A DNA stretch of 64,000 nt, taken from assembly GCA_000720535.1 (NCBI GenBank), contig JOAZ01000013.1:62001-126000 (forward strand). The letters run 5' to 3'. A model generated the notes under the pieces. It was not told where the DNA came from. It saw only the letters and a list, made by a program, of their open reading frames with translations, and did not search any database. This document shows positions 42,545-51,397 of this stretch, piece by piece. Positions within the stretch are counted from its first letter, which is position 1. Each line of letters starts with the position of its first letter. The position numbers were made by a program, and so were the translations under genes. The stretch comes from Streptomyces halstedii (GTDB lineage Bacteria > Actinomycetota > Actinomycetes > Streptomycetales > Streptomycetaceae).

Positions 42545-43303
42545 CTACCTGACCGGCAGCCGCCGGAACAGCGGGCGCGGCACATGCCGCAGGGCCGACA
42601 TCACCACCCGCAGGGCGCCCGGCACCCACACCGTCTCGGAGCGGCGCCGCAGCCCCGTCACGATCGCGTCCGCCACGGCGCCCGGGGTCGTCGCGAGGGG
42701 CGCCTCCTCCCGCCCGGCGGTCATCCGCGACCGTACGAAGCCGGGGCGCACCACCATCACGTGCACACCCGTGCCGTGCAGCGCGTCCCCGAGGCCCTGG
42801 GCGAACGCGTCCAGCCCCGCCTTGCTGGAGCCGTAGATGAAGTCGGCGCGCCGGGCCCGTTCGCCCGCCACCGAGGAGAGCACCACCAGTGAACCGTGGC
42901 CCTGCGCCTGGAGGGCGCCGGCGCACACCAGACCGGCGGAGACCGCGCCGGTGTAGTTGGTCTGCGCCACCTGGACCGCGCTGAGGGGTTCCTCCTCGTC
43001 GCGCGCCTGGTCGCCCAGGATGCCGAAGGCCAGCAGCACCATGTCGATGTCGCCGTCGCTGAACACCTTGCCGAGCACCTCCTCGTGCGAGGCGGGGTCC
43101 AGCGCGTCGAAGGCCACGGTGCGCACCTCGGCGCCCAGTTCACGCAGCTCGGCGGCGGCGCGTTCCAGCGCGGGTGACGGGCGCCCGGCCAGCCGGACCG
43201 TACGGGTGCGGCGGGCGATCAGCCGGCGTGCGGTGGCCAGGCCGATCTCCGAGGTGCCGCCGAGGACGAGCAGGGACTGCGGGGCACCGAAGGCGTCCTT
43301 CAC
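42545..43303 (-). CDS. dprE2: Short-chain dehydrogenase resembling DprE2 (decaprenylphosphoryl-2-keto-ribose reductase)
   Basis: 252 residues. The SDR cofactor motif is the family-typical variant GGTSEIGLATARRL. The active site YxxxK is in FIYGSSKAG with Ser in VVLSSVAG. It follows the DprE1-like oxidase gene by 47 nt on the same strand, the same order as in mycobacteria. The pair epimerises polyprenyl-phospho-ribose to arabinose. Streptomyces is not known for arabinogalactan, so the product's destination is unclear. Confidence 0.88.
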   Translation of the reverse strand: MKDAFGAPQSLLVLGGTSEIGLATARRLIARRTRTVRLAGRPSPALERAAAELRELGAEVRTVAFDALDPASHEEVLGKVFSDGDIDMVLLAFGILGDQARDEEEPLSAVQVAQTNYTGAVSAGLVCAGALQAQGHGSLVVLSSVAGERARRADFIYGSSKAGLDAFAQGLGDALHGTGVHVMVVRPGFVRSRMTAGREEAPLATTPGAVADAIVTGLRRRSETVWVPGALRVVMSALRHVPRPLFRRLPVR

Positions 43304-43350
43304 GGGGGGAGCTCCTAGCGACGGGGGCGGGACGGCGGGACGGCGGGCGG

Positions 43351-44700
43351 TCAGAGGGCGAGGCGGCGGGAGAGGTCCGAGCGGAAGGCTCCGTCCGGGT
43401 CCAGCTCCGCGCGCAGCGCCCGGAAGTCCGCCAGCCTCGGGTACATCGCGGCCAGCGTCTCCGGCCGCATCCGGGAGTCCTCGGCGAGGCAGACCCGGCC
43501 GCCGGCCGCCGCCACCTCGTCGTCCAGGCGGTCGAGCAGCCGTGCCAGCCCGGGGAGCCCGGCCGGCAGGCCGAAGGAGAGCGTCCAGCCGGGCACCGGG
43601 AAGGAGAGCCAGCCGGAACCGCCCTCCCCGAACCGCTGGAGCACGGCGTGGAAGGCCGGGCAGCGCCGCAGTGAGAGCCGCCGGACGACGCGGTGCAGGG
43701 CCTCCTCCTGGCCCCCGCCCACCGCGAACCGGTACTGCACGAAGCCGCCCCGGCCGTGGAGCCGGTTCCAGCCGGGGAGCGCGTCCAGCGGGTGGAGGAA
43801 GGCGGAGAGGCGCTGGAGCCGCCGGGCGCGCGCGGCGCGTGTGCCCCGGAAGCGGAGTTCGGCCAGGAGCGCCGCCGAGGTCCGGCCGAGCAGCCCCTCC
43901 GGTACGTACGCCGGGGCGGCGGGCAGCCTCGCCGGGCGGAACTCCAGCGGGGCCTGACGGGCGCGCGCCGGGAGTGCGTCCAGGGGCGTGTGCTCCCCCC
44001 GGGTCAGGACGGCGCGCCCGGTGGCCTTCCCGCGCGCCATGAGGTCGATCCGCGCCGCCGCGTACGGGAGGCGGTCGTCCGTCGCGGCGAGCCCGGCCAG
44101 TGCCGCGTCCAGGTCGGCGGCGCGCTCGGTCTCCACGGACATCAGGGAGGTGTCGACCGGGCGCAGCGCGAGCGTGGCGGACAGGACGACGCCGGTCAGC
44201 CCCAGCCCGCCCGCCGTCGCGTCGAACAGGTCGGTGCCCGGCAGCACCGTGCGCACCGTGCCGTCGGCGGTCAGCAGGTCCAGGGAGCGCACATGCCGGG
44301 TGAAGGAACCCGCGCTCGGGTGGTTGCGGCCGTGGACGTCGGCGCCGATCGCGCCGCCGACGGTGACGAACCGGGTCGAGGGGGTCACCGGGACGAACCG
44401 GCCCAGCGGCAGCAGCTCCTCCATCAGCCGGTGCAGGCTCACCCCGGCGTCACAGACGACCGTGCCGGCGGCGGGGTCGATCGCGTGGACGCGGTCCAGC
44501 GCGCTCATGTCGACGACCGAGCCGCCCGCGTTCTGCGCCGCGTCGCCGTGGGCCCGGCCCAGCCCCCGGGCGACGACCCCGCGCGGACCCCGGCCCGTCA
44601 CGGCGATCACCGCCTCCTCGTAGGTACGGGGGCGGAACCGGAGCGCGGTCGTCGGGGCGGTGCGGCCCCAGCCGGTCATGGACACCGTGTCGACGGACAT
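43351..44700 (-). CDS. dprE1: FAD-dependent oxidase resembling DprE1
   Basis: 449 residues. VAO-type FAD domain: ARGLGRAHGDAAQNAGG, then PSTRFVTVGGAIGADVHG and HPSAGSFTRHV. The C-terminal substrate domain includes GRGGFVQYRFAVGG, close to the DprE1 Tyr/Phe region around its conserved Lys. The benzothiazinone-target Cys of mycobacteria corresponds to a position I could not align by eye. ATG 44700 is chosen because TACGGT lies 7 nt upstream (leaderless). First gene of the dprE1-dprE2 operon. Confidence 0.9.
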   Translation of the reverse strand: MSVDTVSMTGWGRTAPTTALRFRPRTYEEAVIAVTGRGPRGVVARGLGRAHGDAAQNAGGSVVDMSALDRVHAIDPAAGTVVCDAGVSLHRLMEELLPLGRFVPVTPSTRFVTVGGAIGADVHGRNHPSAGSFTRHVRSLDLLTADGTVRTVLPGTDLFDATAGGLGLTGVVLSATLALRPVDTSLMSVETERAADLDAALAGLAATDDRLPYAAARIDLMARGKATGRAVLTRGEHTPLDALPARARQAPLEFRPARLPAAPAYVPEGLLGRTSAALLAELRFRGTRAARARRLQRLSAFLHPLDALPGWNRLHGRGGFVQYRFAVGGGQEEALHRVVRRLSLRRCPAFHAVLQRFGEGGSGWLSFPVPGWTLSFGLPAGLPGLARLLDRLDDEVAAAGGRVCLAEDSRMRPETLAAMYPRLADFRALRAELDPDGAFRSDLSRRLAL

Positions 44701-44707
44701 GGGGGTG

Positions 44708-44713
44708 ACCGTA
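44708..44713 (-). promoter_or_regulatory. -10 of dprE1-dprE2, leaderless
   Basis: Minus-strand TACGGT, 7 nt before ATG 44700. No ribosome-binding site is visible. Confidence 0.5.
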
Positions 44714-44811
44714 TCGCCCACGAAAACCCTTTTGAGGGATTTGTTACATCCCTCACCGAAATGGGTGATTGGCTCCTCAGCTGGCCCCCGAGGCCGGTTT
44801 TCCGCGGCCGG

Positions 44812-44817
44812 TAGGGT
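44812..44817 (+). promoter_or_regulatory. -10 of the YihY/BrkB gene
   Basis: TAGGGT, 11 nt before ATG 44829, predicting a leader of only a few nucleotides. Confidence 0.5.
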
Positions 44818-44828
44818 ACGCGTACGTC

Positions 44829-45827
44829 ATGGACTGGCTGAAAAAACTTCCCGTCGTCGGCCCGCTCGTCGGCCGGCTGATGGAGACACACGCCTGGCGC
44901 TCGTACGAGACGCTGGAACGGGTCCACTGGGCCAGGCTCGCCGCGGCGATCACCTTTCTCAGCTTCCTGGCGCTCTTCCCGCTGATCGCGGTCGGTGCCG
45001 CCGTCGGTGCGGCGCTCCTGTCGGACCAGCAGTTGCACAAGATCGAGAAGCAGCTCGCCGAGCAGGTGCCGGGCATCTCCGACCAGCTGGGCATCGGCAA
45101 CCTGGTGGACCACGCGGGCACGGTCGGACTGGTCGCCGGTGCGCTGCTGCTCTTCACCGGCATCGGCTGGGTCGGGTCCATGCGCGACTGCCTGCTCGCC
45201 GTCTGGGAGAAGGACGACACCGAGAAGGGGAACCCCGTCGTCCGCAAGCTCAAGGACGCCGGTCTGCTGCTCGGTCTCGGCGGCGCGGCGCTCGCCACGC
45301 TCGCCGTCACCACCATCGGCTCGACGGCCATCGGCTGGACCGCCGAACAGATCGGCATCCCGGAGAACGGCGTCGGAGGCGTGCTGCTCCAGGTGGCCGC
45401 TTTGCTGGTGGCGGTCGGCGCGGACTTCCTGCTGCTGCTCTACATGCTGACCCTGCTGCCGGGTGTGGAGCCGCCCCGGCACCGCCTCGTCGTCGCCGGG
45501 CTGGTCGGCGCGGTCGGCTTCGAACTCCTCAAGCTGCTGCTCGGCAGCTATATGAAGGGCGTCGCCTCGAAGAGCATGTACGGCGCCTTCGGCGTGCCGA
45601 TCGCGCTCCTGCTGTGGATCAACTTCAGCGCCAAGCTGCTGCTGGTCTGCGCCGCCTGGACGGCGACGCCGGAGCGCGACGGCGAGGACGCGCCGGCGGA
45701 CGGCACGGACGCGCCCGCCGGTGGCACGGACGGGTCCCCGGCCGACAAGGGTGCTCCCGCCGGGAACCCGTCCGTCAACGGCGGGGGAGGCGGCGCACCA
45801 GGTCGGGCAGCGGCCAGCGCCGGTTGA
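44829..45827 (+). CDS. YihY/BrkB family inner-membrane protein
   Basis: 332 residues. Six membrane helices between ~37 and 270 (AAAITFLSFLALFPLIAVGAA, VGLVAGALLLFTGIGWVGSM, GVLLQVAALLVAVGADFLLLL and others). YGAFGVPIALLLWINFSA is the family's last helix. Formerly called ribonuclease BN, but no nuclease activity is supported for this family. The tail is low-complexity (APAGGTDGSPADKG). Its last 53 nt overlap the 3' end of the convergent carboxypeptidase gene. Confidence 0.9.
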   Translation: MDWLKKLPVVGPLVGRLMETHAWRSYETLERVHWARLAAAITFLSFLALFPLIAVGAAVGAALLSDQQLHKIEKQLAEQVPGISDQLGIGNLVDHAGTVGLVAGALLLFTGIGWVGSMRDCLLAVWEKDDTEKGNPVVRKLKDAGLLLGLGGAALATLAVTTIGSTAIGWTAEQIGIPENGVGGVLLQVAALLVAVGADFLLLLYMLTLLPGVEPPRHRLVVAGLVGAVGFELLKLLLGSYMKGVASKSMYGAFGVPIALLLWINFSAKLLLVCAAWTATPERDGEDAPADGTDAPAGGTDGSPADKGAPAGNPSVNGGGGGAPGRAAASAG

Positions 45828-47022
45828 CGAGGTACGCCCCCGCGGCCAGGACCACCAGCACCCCGGCGACGACCGACAGTGCGATCCAGACCCCCGAGCC
45901 GGCGGGCGAGGCGCTCGCGGCCGCCGCCTGCTTCCCGGCGGCCGCCGCCGGTGTCGAGCCGGCGTCGGGCTCGGTGCCCTTGCCGGCCTCGGTGACGGCG
46001 GACTTCGGCGGCACCAGTGTGCCGACCGGAGTCACCTTGCCGCTCGCGGCGAAGCCCCAGTCGAGCAGGCTCGCGGCTTCCTTGTAGACGGCGTGGCTCA
46101 CGTCGGACGACGGGTTCATGACGGTGACCAGCAGCACCCGCCCGTCGCGTTCGGCGATGCCGGTGAACGTGTTGCCGGCATGGGTGGTGTAGCCGTTCTT
46201 GACGCCCGCGATGCCCTGGTACTGCTCCACGCCGTCGGCGCCGGTGAGCAGCCGGTTGGTGTTCTGGATGCCGAAGGACTGCCGCTTCTTGCCCTTCTTC
46301 TTCTCCCCGGGGAACTGCGCGGTGGCCGTCGCCGCGTACTCGCGGAAGTCCGCCTTCTGCATCCCGCTGCGGGCGAACAGGGTCAGGTCGTACGCGCTGG
46401 AGACCTGCTTCGGGGAGTCGTAGCCGTCCGGTGAGACGACCCGGGTGTCGAGTGCCTGGAGCTCGTCCGCGTGCCGCTGCATCGCCGCGACCGTCGCGTC
46501 CACACCCCCGTACATCGAGGACAGCACGTGCACCGCGTCGTTGCCCGACTGGAGGAACACCCCCAGCCACAGGTCGTGGACCGTATAGGTGTAGTCCTCC
46601 TTGACGCCCACCAGGCTGCTGCCCTCACCGACCCCGGCGAGCTCGTCCTCGGTCACCAGATGGGTCGTGGTCGGCTGGAGGGCCGGCAGGACGGTGTCGG
46701 CGAAGAGCATCTTCAGCGTGGACGCGGGCGGCAGCCGCCAGTGGGAGTTGTGCGATGCCAGCACCTCGCCGTTCTCCGCGTCCGCGACGATCCACGACCG
46801 GGCGGTGAGGTCCTTCGGCAGCACCGGCGCGCCCGGTCCCAGCTCGACCTGGGTGCCGATCTCGCCCAGGCGCTTCCCGCCGACGGTGGACATGGGACCG
46901 GTCGGCTTCGGCTGCTTGTCACCGGGTTTGTCCTTGTCGGCCGCCGTGGCCGGACTGAGGACGCAAACGGACAGCAAAGCGGCAGAGAGGACCGTCATTA
47001 CGGTCTTTCTTAGAGCAGGCAC
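45775..47022 (-). CDS. D-alanyl-D-alanine carboxypeptidase (PBP5/6 type)
   Basis: 415 residues. It trims the terminal D-Ala of peptidoglycan stem peptides. Signal peptide (TVLSAALLSVCVLSPATA, about 8-25), catalytic Ser/Lys in PASTLKM, SxN in LQSGNDAV, and KTG-equivalent KNGYTTHAG. A C-terminal membrane anchor (WIALSVVAGVLVVLAAGAYL) precedes a basic tail, so the enzyme is held on the outer face of the membrane. GTG 47022 is chosen because TACGTT lies 7 nt upstream (leaderless) and it gives a proper signal peptide. Confidence 0.93.
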   Translation of the reverse strand: MPALRKTVMTVLSAALLSVCVLSPATAADKDKPGDKQPKPTGPMSTVGGKRLGEIGTQVELGPGAPVLPKDLTARSWIVADAENGEVLASHNSHWRLPPASTLKMLFADTVLPALQPTTTHLVTEDELAGVGEGSSLVGVKEDYTYTVHDLWLGVFLQSGNDAVHVLSSMYGGVDATVAAMQRHADELQALDTRVVSPDGYDSPKQVSSAYDLTLFARSGMQKADFREYAATATAQFPGEKKKGKKRQSFGIQNTNRLLTGADGVEQYQGIAGVKNGYTTHAGNTFTGIAERDGRVLLVTVMNPSSDVSHAVYKEAASLLDWGFAASGKVTPVGTLVPPKSAVTEAGKGTEPDAGSTPAAAAGKQAAAASASPAGSGVWIALSVVAGVLVVLAAGAYLVNRRWPLPDLVRRLPRR

Positions 47023-47029
47023 GGTCGGA

Positions 47030-47035
47030 AACGTA
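47030..47035 (-). promoter_or_regulatory. -10 of the carboxypeptidase gene, leaderless
   Basis: Minus-strand TACGTT, 7 nt before GTG 47022. Confidence 0.45.
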
Positions 47036-47143
47036 CATGGCCTGGCCATGGACCGGGACCCGGATAGGCTGACCCGCCGTGTATACCGCCGGGACAGCCC
47101 ACCCCGGGCGAAGGCCCCGGAGCGCGGTGGCGATACTGATTCC

Positions 47144-47389
47144 ATGAAGCTCAGCCGCCCCGTGTCCTGGTTCCTGCTCGTGTTCGGGGTGTGGAGCTGG
47201 TTCATCTGGATCACTTTCGTCAAGAACCTGTGGAAGGACAGCAGCGGACTCGCGTTCGACGACGCGGGTGACCCGACCGCGTACTTCTGGGTCCATCTGC
47301 TGCTCGCCGTGACGTCGTTTCTTCTGGGGACGGCTGTCGGGTTCATCGGGTTCCGTGGTGTCAGGGCACTGCGCCGCGCACGCACATGA
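47144..47389 (+). CDS. SCO4848-family small membrane protein
   Basis: 81 residues. Two membrane helices (SWFLLVFGVWSWFIWITFV and FWVHLLLAVTSFLLGTAVGF) separated by a short acidic loop, ending in RRART. I recognise it as the SCO4848 family, which has no known function. ATG 47144 follows GATACT by 6 nt, so it may be leaderless. The metallophosphoesterase gene starts 48 nt after its stop. Confidence 0.88.
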   Translation: MKLSRPVSWFLLVFGVWSWFIWITFVKNLWKDSSGLAFDDAGDPTAYFWVHLLLAVTSFLLGTAVGFIGFRGVRALRRART

Positions 47390-47436
47390 ACGAGACACGG
47401 ACGGACGCGGTCCGGCGGGGGAGCGGGGGAACGTAA

Positions 47437-48879
47437 GTGGTGGTCGTCTTCGTCCTGGTGGCGGTCGCGGTGCTCGCGCTGCTGGCCGGTGTGCACCGCT
47501 ATGTGTGGCGCCGCCTCGTCGGTGACACGACGGCCGAGGGCGGCCTCGCTCGCCGCGCCGGGACGGTCGCGGTGTGGGTGCTGCCCCTGCTGAGCGTGGG
47601 CGCCTTCGCCGGAGGGCGGGCGGGATTCCCCTTCTGGCTCCAGCAGGTGCTGGCCTGGCCGGGCTATCTGTGGCTGGCCGTGCTGCTTTATCTGACGCTG
47701 GCTCTGCTGGTGGGCGAGGCGGCGCGGCCGCTGCTGCGGCGTGTCCTGGCGCGCCGTGCCTCGCGCGCGGCCGCCGCCGCGCCGGCCGTGCCGGGGGCGG
47801 AACCGGCCGCGACGGCCGGACCGGCGGGCGCCGAAGCGGAACCGGCGGTCGCCGAAGCGGAACCGGCCGCGGTGCCACGTACCGCCGCCCTCGCCGCCGC
47901 CTCCGCGACCAAGACCCTGCCGGGGACCCCGGCGGCGGCCCCGGTGGAGGCCGCGACCGACACCGACGCCCCCGCCGCGTCACCGGCGCCGGAACCCGCG
48001 CCGGAACCGGAAGCGGAACCCGCGCCGGAACCCGCCCCGCACGCCCCCACCGGCCCCTCGCGGCGGCTGTTCGTCGCGCGGGCCGTCGGTGGCGCCGCCG
48101 CCCTCGCGGGGCTCGGCACGGTGGGGTACGGCACCTACGGGGTGCTGCGCGGCCCCCGGGTCAAGCGGATCACCGTCCCGCTCGCCAGGCTGCCGCGCTC
48201 CGCGCACGGCTTCCGGATCGCGGTCGTCAGCGACATCCACCTCGGCCCGATCCTCGGCCGCGCCCACACCCGGCGCATCGTCGACACCATCAACGCGACC
48301 TCGCCCGATCTGGTCGCCGTGGTGGGGGACCTCGTGGACGGTACGGTCGCCGACCTCGGCACCGCCGCCGAACCGCTCGCCGGGCTCGAAGCGCGGCACG
48401 GCAGCTACTTCGTCACCGGGAACCACGAGTACTTCTCCGGCGCCGCCGAGTGGGTCGATCACGTACGCGACCTGGGGCTGCGGCCGTTGGAGAACGCCCG
48501 GGTCGAGATCGCCGGGTTCGACCTCGCCGGTGTCAACGACGTCGCCGGTGAAAGCGAGGGCCAGGGACCGGACTTCGCCGCCGCGCTCGGCGACCGCGAC
48601 CGGGGCCGGGCCTCCGTCCTCCTCGCGCACCAGCCGGTCGTCATCGACGACGCCGTCGCGCACGGCGTCGACCTCCAGCTCTCCGGTCACACGCACGGGG
48701 GGCAGCTCTGGCCCGGTAACCTGCTGGCAGAGCTGGCGAATCCCACCGTCGCGGGGCTCGAACGCTACGGTGACACCCAGCTGTACGTGTCGCGGGGCGC
48801 GGGCGCGTGGGGTCCTCCGGTGCGGGTCGGCGCGCCCTCGGACATCACCGTCGTGGAGCTCGCCTCCAAGCGGACCTGA
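47437..48879 (+). CDS. Membrane-anchored metallophosphoesterase (YkuE-like)
   Basis: 480 residues. Three N-terminal membrane helices (about 2-20, 45-62, 70-92) and an Ala/Pro/Glu-rich linker (about 105-205) come first. A fourth hydrophobic segment follows RRLFVARAVGG and looks like a Tat signal. The calcineurin-like domain (about 250-478) has VSDIHLG, VGDLVDG, GNHEYF and SGHTHGGQLW, which hold all the metal ligands. The catalytic domain is probably outside the membrane. GTG 47437 after GGGGGAAC is the start. The substrate is unknown; relatives act on undecaprenyl-type or UDP-diacylglucosamine substrates. Confidence 0.9.
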   Translation: MVVVFVLVAVAVLALLAGVHRYVWRRLVGDTTAEGGLARRAGTVAVWVLPLLSVGAFAGGRAGFPFWLQQVLAWPGYLWLAVLLYLTLALLVGEAARPLLRRVLARRASRAAAAAPAVPGAEPAATAGPAGAEAEPAVAEAEPAAVPRTAALAAASATKTLPGTPAAAPVEAATDTDAPAASPAPEPAPEPEAEPAPEPAPHAPTGPSRRLFVARAVGGAAALAGLGTVGYGTYGVLRGPRVKRITVPLARLPRSAHGFRIAVVSDIHLGPILGRAHTRRIVDTINATSPDLVAVVGDLVDGTVADLGTAAEPLAGLEARHGSYFVTGNHEYFSGAAEWVDHVRDLGLRPLENARVEIAGFDLAGVNDVAGESEGQGPDFAAALGDRDRGRASVLLAHQPVVIDDAVAHGVDLQLSGHTHGGQLWPGNLLAELANPTVAGLERYGDTQLYVSRGAGAWGPPVRVGAPSDITVVELASKRT

Positions 48880-48933
48880 ACGCCGCCGGACGTGGCTCGG
48901 AACGAACACGCAAACGGCATGCCGCCCTTACGC

Positions 48934-48953
48934 CCAGCAACGAAAGTTGCTGG
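48934..48953 (+). terminator. Short GAAA-loop hairpin after the metallophosphoesterase gene
   Basis: CCAGCAAC-GAAA-GTTGCTGG, a perfect 8-bp stem with a GNRA tetraloop, 55 nt after the stop. The following sequence is not T-rich, so it may be an mRNA 3'-end or regulatory hairpin rather than a classical terminator. Confidence 0.5.
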
Positions 48954-49136
48954 TAGGAGGCGGTGTGGCCCTGCTTTCGAAGCCATATCCAGTTTTTCGG
49001 CGAACAAGTCCCTGTGAGTACCCCATTTGCTCTTCCAGATGTGAAAATCGTGTGATTGGCTGAGTCCGAACATGCGGCAATGTGCGCGAACTCAGCACAT
49101 GGGCCGCGGTGGGCTGGTAAGGGAGAGCACGGCAAC

Positions 49137-50690
49137 ATGCGGTCGATCCGGATACGGATTCTCGCGATTCTCGCGGTACTGATCATTGTCGGCGTCGGCG
49201 CCTGGCAGCTGCTCCCCTCGGACGAGGCGAAGAAGGACCCCGTCACGGTCGGGACCTCGGACGTGGTGAGCTCCCTCGATCCGGCCGGGGCCTACGACGC
49301 CGGTTCCTGGGCGATCTACAGCAACATCTACCAGTCTCTCCTGACCTTCAAGGCCGGTGCGATCGTCCCGGAGCCGGACGCGGCCGAGAGTTGCACCTTC
49401 ATCGGGCAGAAGTTCCAGACGTACCAGTGCAAGCTGCGCGACGACCTGACCTTCTCCAACGGGCACAAGATCACCGCGGAGGTCGTCAAGTACTCCTTCG
49501 ACCGGATCCTGAAGATCAACGCGGACTCCGGCCCGGCACCGCTCTTCCCCAGCCTCGACACGATCGTGGTCGACGGGCGCACCATCACCTTCAACCTCTC
49601 CGCGCGTGACGCGACCTTCCCGCTGAAGCTCGCCACCGGCGCCGGGTCCATCGTCGACCCCGCCGAGTACCCCAAGGACAAGCTCCGCACCGGGAACCAG
49701 GCCGACGGGTCGGGCCCGTTCACGCTGAAGTCGTACGAGCCCGGAGTCCAGGCGGAGTTGACGCCGAACGGGTCCTACAAGGGCGCGGTGAAGAACCCCG
49801 GCGGACCGGTCCGCATCCGGTACTTCGAGGGCTCCAGCCAGCTCCAGGCGGCCTGGGACGCCGGCAGCGTCGACGTGACGCACCGTCAACTCCCCGCCGA
49901 GACACTGGCGGAGCTCAACCCCGGTGCGACCGAGCAGCGCATCACCGAGGCCGGCAGCGCCGAGATCCGCAACCTCATCTTCAACGTCCGCGACGGTTCG
50001 GCGTTCTCCGACAAGCGGGTCCGGCAGGCCGTCGCGTGGATCATCGACCGCGGGCCGCTGGTCGGCGACGTCTACCACAGCACCGTCGAGCCCCTGTACT
50101 CCCTGATCCCCCAGGGTTACATCGGGCACAGCACTCCCTTCTTCGACGCCTACCCGCATCCCGACAGGGACGAGGCGAAGCGGCTGATGCAGGAGGCCGG
50201 CGTGCAGATCCCGCTGCCGGTCACCTTCGCGCACCGCGACGACGACGCGAACAAGAAGGAGAGCACCGAGCTGGTCCGGCAGCTGGAGAAGAGCGGGCTG
50301 TTCAAGGTCACCGAGAAGGCCGTGGAGTGGACGGCCTTCCAGAAGGGGTACGCGTCCGGTGACTACGACGTGTACACCGTCGGATGGTTCCCCGACTTCC
50401 CGGACTCCGACAACTTCAGCCAGCCGCTCGTCGGCAAGGGCAACAGCCTCAACAACGGCTACCAGAGCAAGAAGGTCGACGATCTCATCGCCGCCACCCA
50501 GCAGTACAGCGACCGCAGCCGCACCTCGAACGACTTCAAGGAGCTTCAGCGGCTGGTCGGCGAGGACGTCCCGCTGATCCCGCTGTGGCAGAAGAAGGAC
50601 TACGTCGTCGCCAAGGGCGAGGTCTCCGGCTCCCAGTACCTCTCCGACGGCACCGGGATCTGGCGTCTGTGGGAACTCAGCTGGATCTGA
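49137..50690 (+). CDS. ABC-type peptide-binding protein (SBP family 5), membrane-anchored and orphan
   Basis: 517 residues. The N-terminal segment IRIRILAILAVLIIVGVGAW is a membrane helix with no lipobox Cys, unlike most Gram-positive binding proteins. The mature region shows the family-5 layout: VGTSDVVSSLDPAGAYDAGS, then NIYQSLLTF and LRDDLTFSNGHKITAEVVKYS. VRQAVAWIIDRGPLV and YDVYTVGWFPDFPDSDNF come later. ATG 49137 has GGGAGAGC upstream. No permease or ATPase gene is adjacent; the next gene is a convergent TetR regulator. It may feed a distant Opp/Dpp-type transporter or act as a sensor. Confidence 0.9.
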   Translation: MRSIRIRILAILAVLIIVGVGAWQLLPSDEAKKDPVTVGTSDVVSSLDPAGAYDAGSWAIYSNIYQSLLTFKAGAIVPEPDAAESCTFIGQKFQTYQCKLRDDLTFSNGHKITAEVVKYSFDRILKINADSGPAPLFPSLDTIVVDGRTITFNLSARDATFPLKLATGAGSIVDPAEYPKDKLRTGNQADGSGPFTLKSYEPGVQAELTPNGSYKGAVKNPGGPVRIRYFEGSSQLQAAWDAGSVDVTHRQLPAETLAELNPGATEQRITEAGSAEIRNLIFNVRDGSAFSDKRVRQAVAWIIDRGPLVGDVYHSTVEPLYSLIPQGYIGHSTPFFDAYPHPDRDEAKRLMQEAGVQIPLPVTFAHRDDDANKKESTELVRQLEKSGLFKVTEKAVEWTAFQKGYASGDYDVYTVGWFPDFPDSDNFSQPLVGKGNSLNNGYQSKKVDDLIAATQQYSDRSRTSNDFKELQRLVGEDVPLIPLWQKKDYVVAKGEVSGSQYLSDGTGIWRLWELSWI

Positions 50691-51390
50691 CGCCCTCGCC
50701 CGCACGGGCCCCGGGCATGAACTCCACCAGCACCTCGTGGAGTTGCCGCACGAGCGGTCGCAGCACCCGGAACCGGGAGAGCGCGATCGCCCGTGCGGCC
50801 AGCGGCGCGGTGCGCTCCACCAGCCGACGGCTGCGCGCCGCGCCGTCGCTCCGGTCGTAGACCCAGAAGAGCACCAGCCCCATCTGCATCAGCCACATCA
50901 ACTGCGGAAGTTCCCGGCCGAGTTCCGGGTCGTACCGGGTGCTGGACCCGGACAGGCAGCGCTCGTGGAGGGAGATCACCGCCTCGCGGGCGGCGGCCGA
51001 GTCCTCGGAGAACGGCGAGAGCGGGCTCTCCGGGTCGGCGGCGTTCCTGAAGAACTGGGCGGCGAAGCGGTGGTACGGCTGGGCCACGTCCAGCCAGCCC
51101 AGCAGGACGCCCCGGATGCGTACGGCGAGATCCGGGTCCCCGTCCAGGACCGGCCGCACCGCCGCCGCGTGATCGGCCGCGATCCGGTCGTAGAAGCCCT
51201 GGACCAGGTGTTCCTTCGAGGCGAAGTAGTAGTAGGCGTTCCCCACGGAGACCCCGGCCTCCTGGGCGACGGCACGCATGGTCGTCCGGTCGTACCCGCG
51301 CTCCTCGAAGAGCCTGAGGGCCGTCTCCAGGATCAGGGTGCGGGTCTGCTCGCTCTTCGGGGCCTTCGCCGTCTTCTCTTCCTTCGCCAC
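50677..51390 (-). CDS. TetR-family transcriptional regulator
   Basis: 237 residues. HTH at about 17-63 (RTLILETALRLFEERGYDRTTMRAVAQEAGVSVGNAYYYFASKE region). The C-terminal helical domain has YHRFAAQFFRNAADPESPLSPFSEDS, typical of the actinobacterial TetR_C type. The GTG start at 51390 has TAGCCT 7 nt before it, so it is leaderless. Its stop overlaps the end of the binding-protein gene by 14 nt. The ligand is unknown. Confidence 0.92.
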   Translation of the reverse strand: MAKEEKTAKAPKSEQTRTLILETALRLFEERGYDRTTMRAVAQEAGVSVGNAYYYFASKEHLVQGFYDRIAADHAAAVRPVLDGDPDLAVRIRGVLLGWLDVAQPYHRFAAQFFRNAADPESPLSPFSEDSAAAREAVISLHERCLSGSSTRYDPELGRELPQLMWLMQMGLVLFWVYDRSDGAARSRRLVERTAPLAARAIALSRFRVLRPLVRQLHEVLVEFMPGARAGEGVRSS

Positions 51391-51397
51391 GGTCCCC

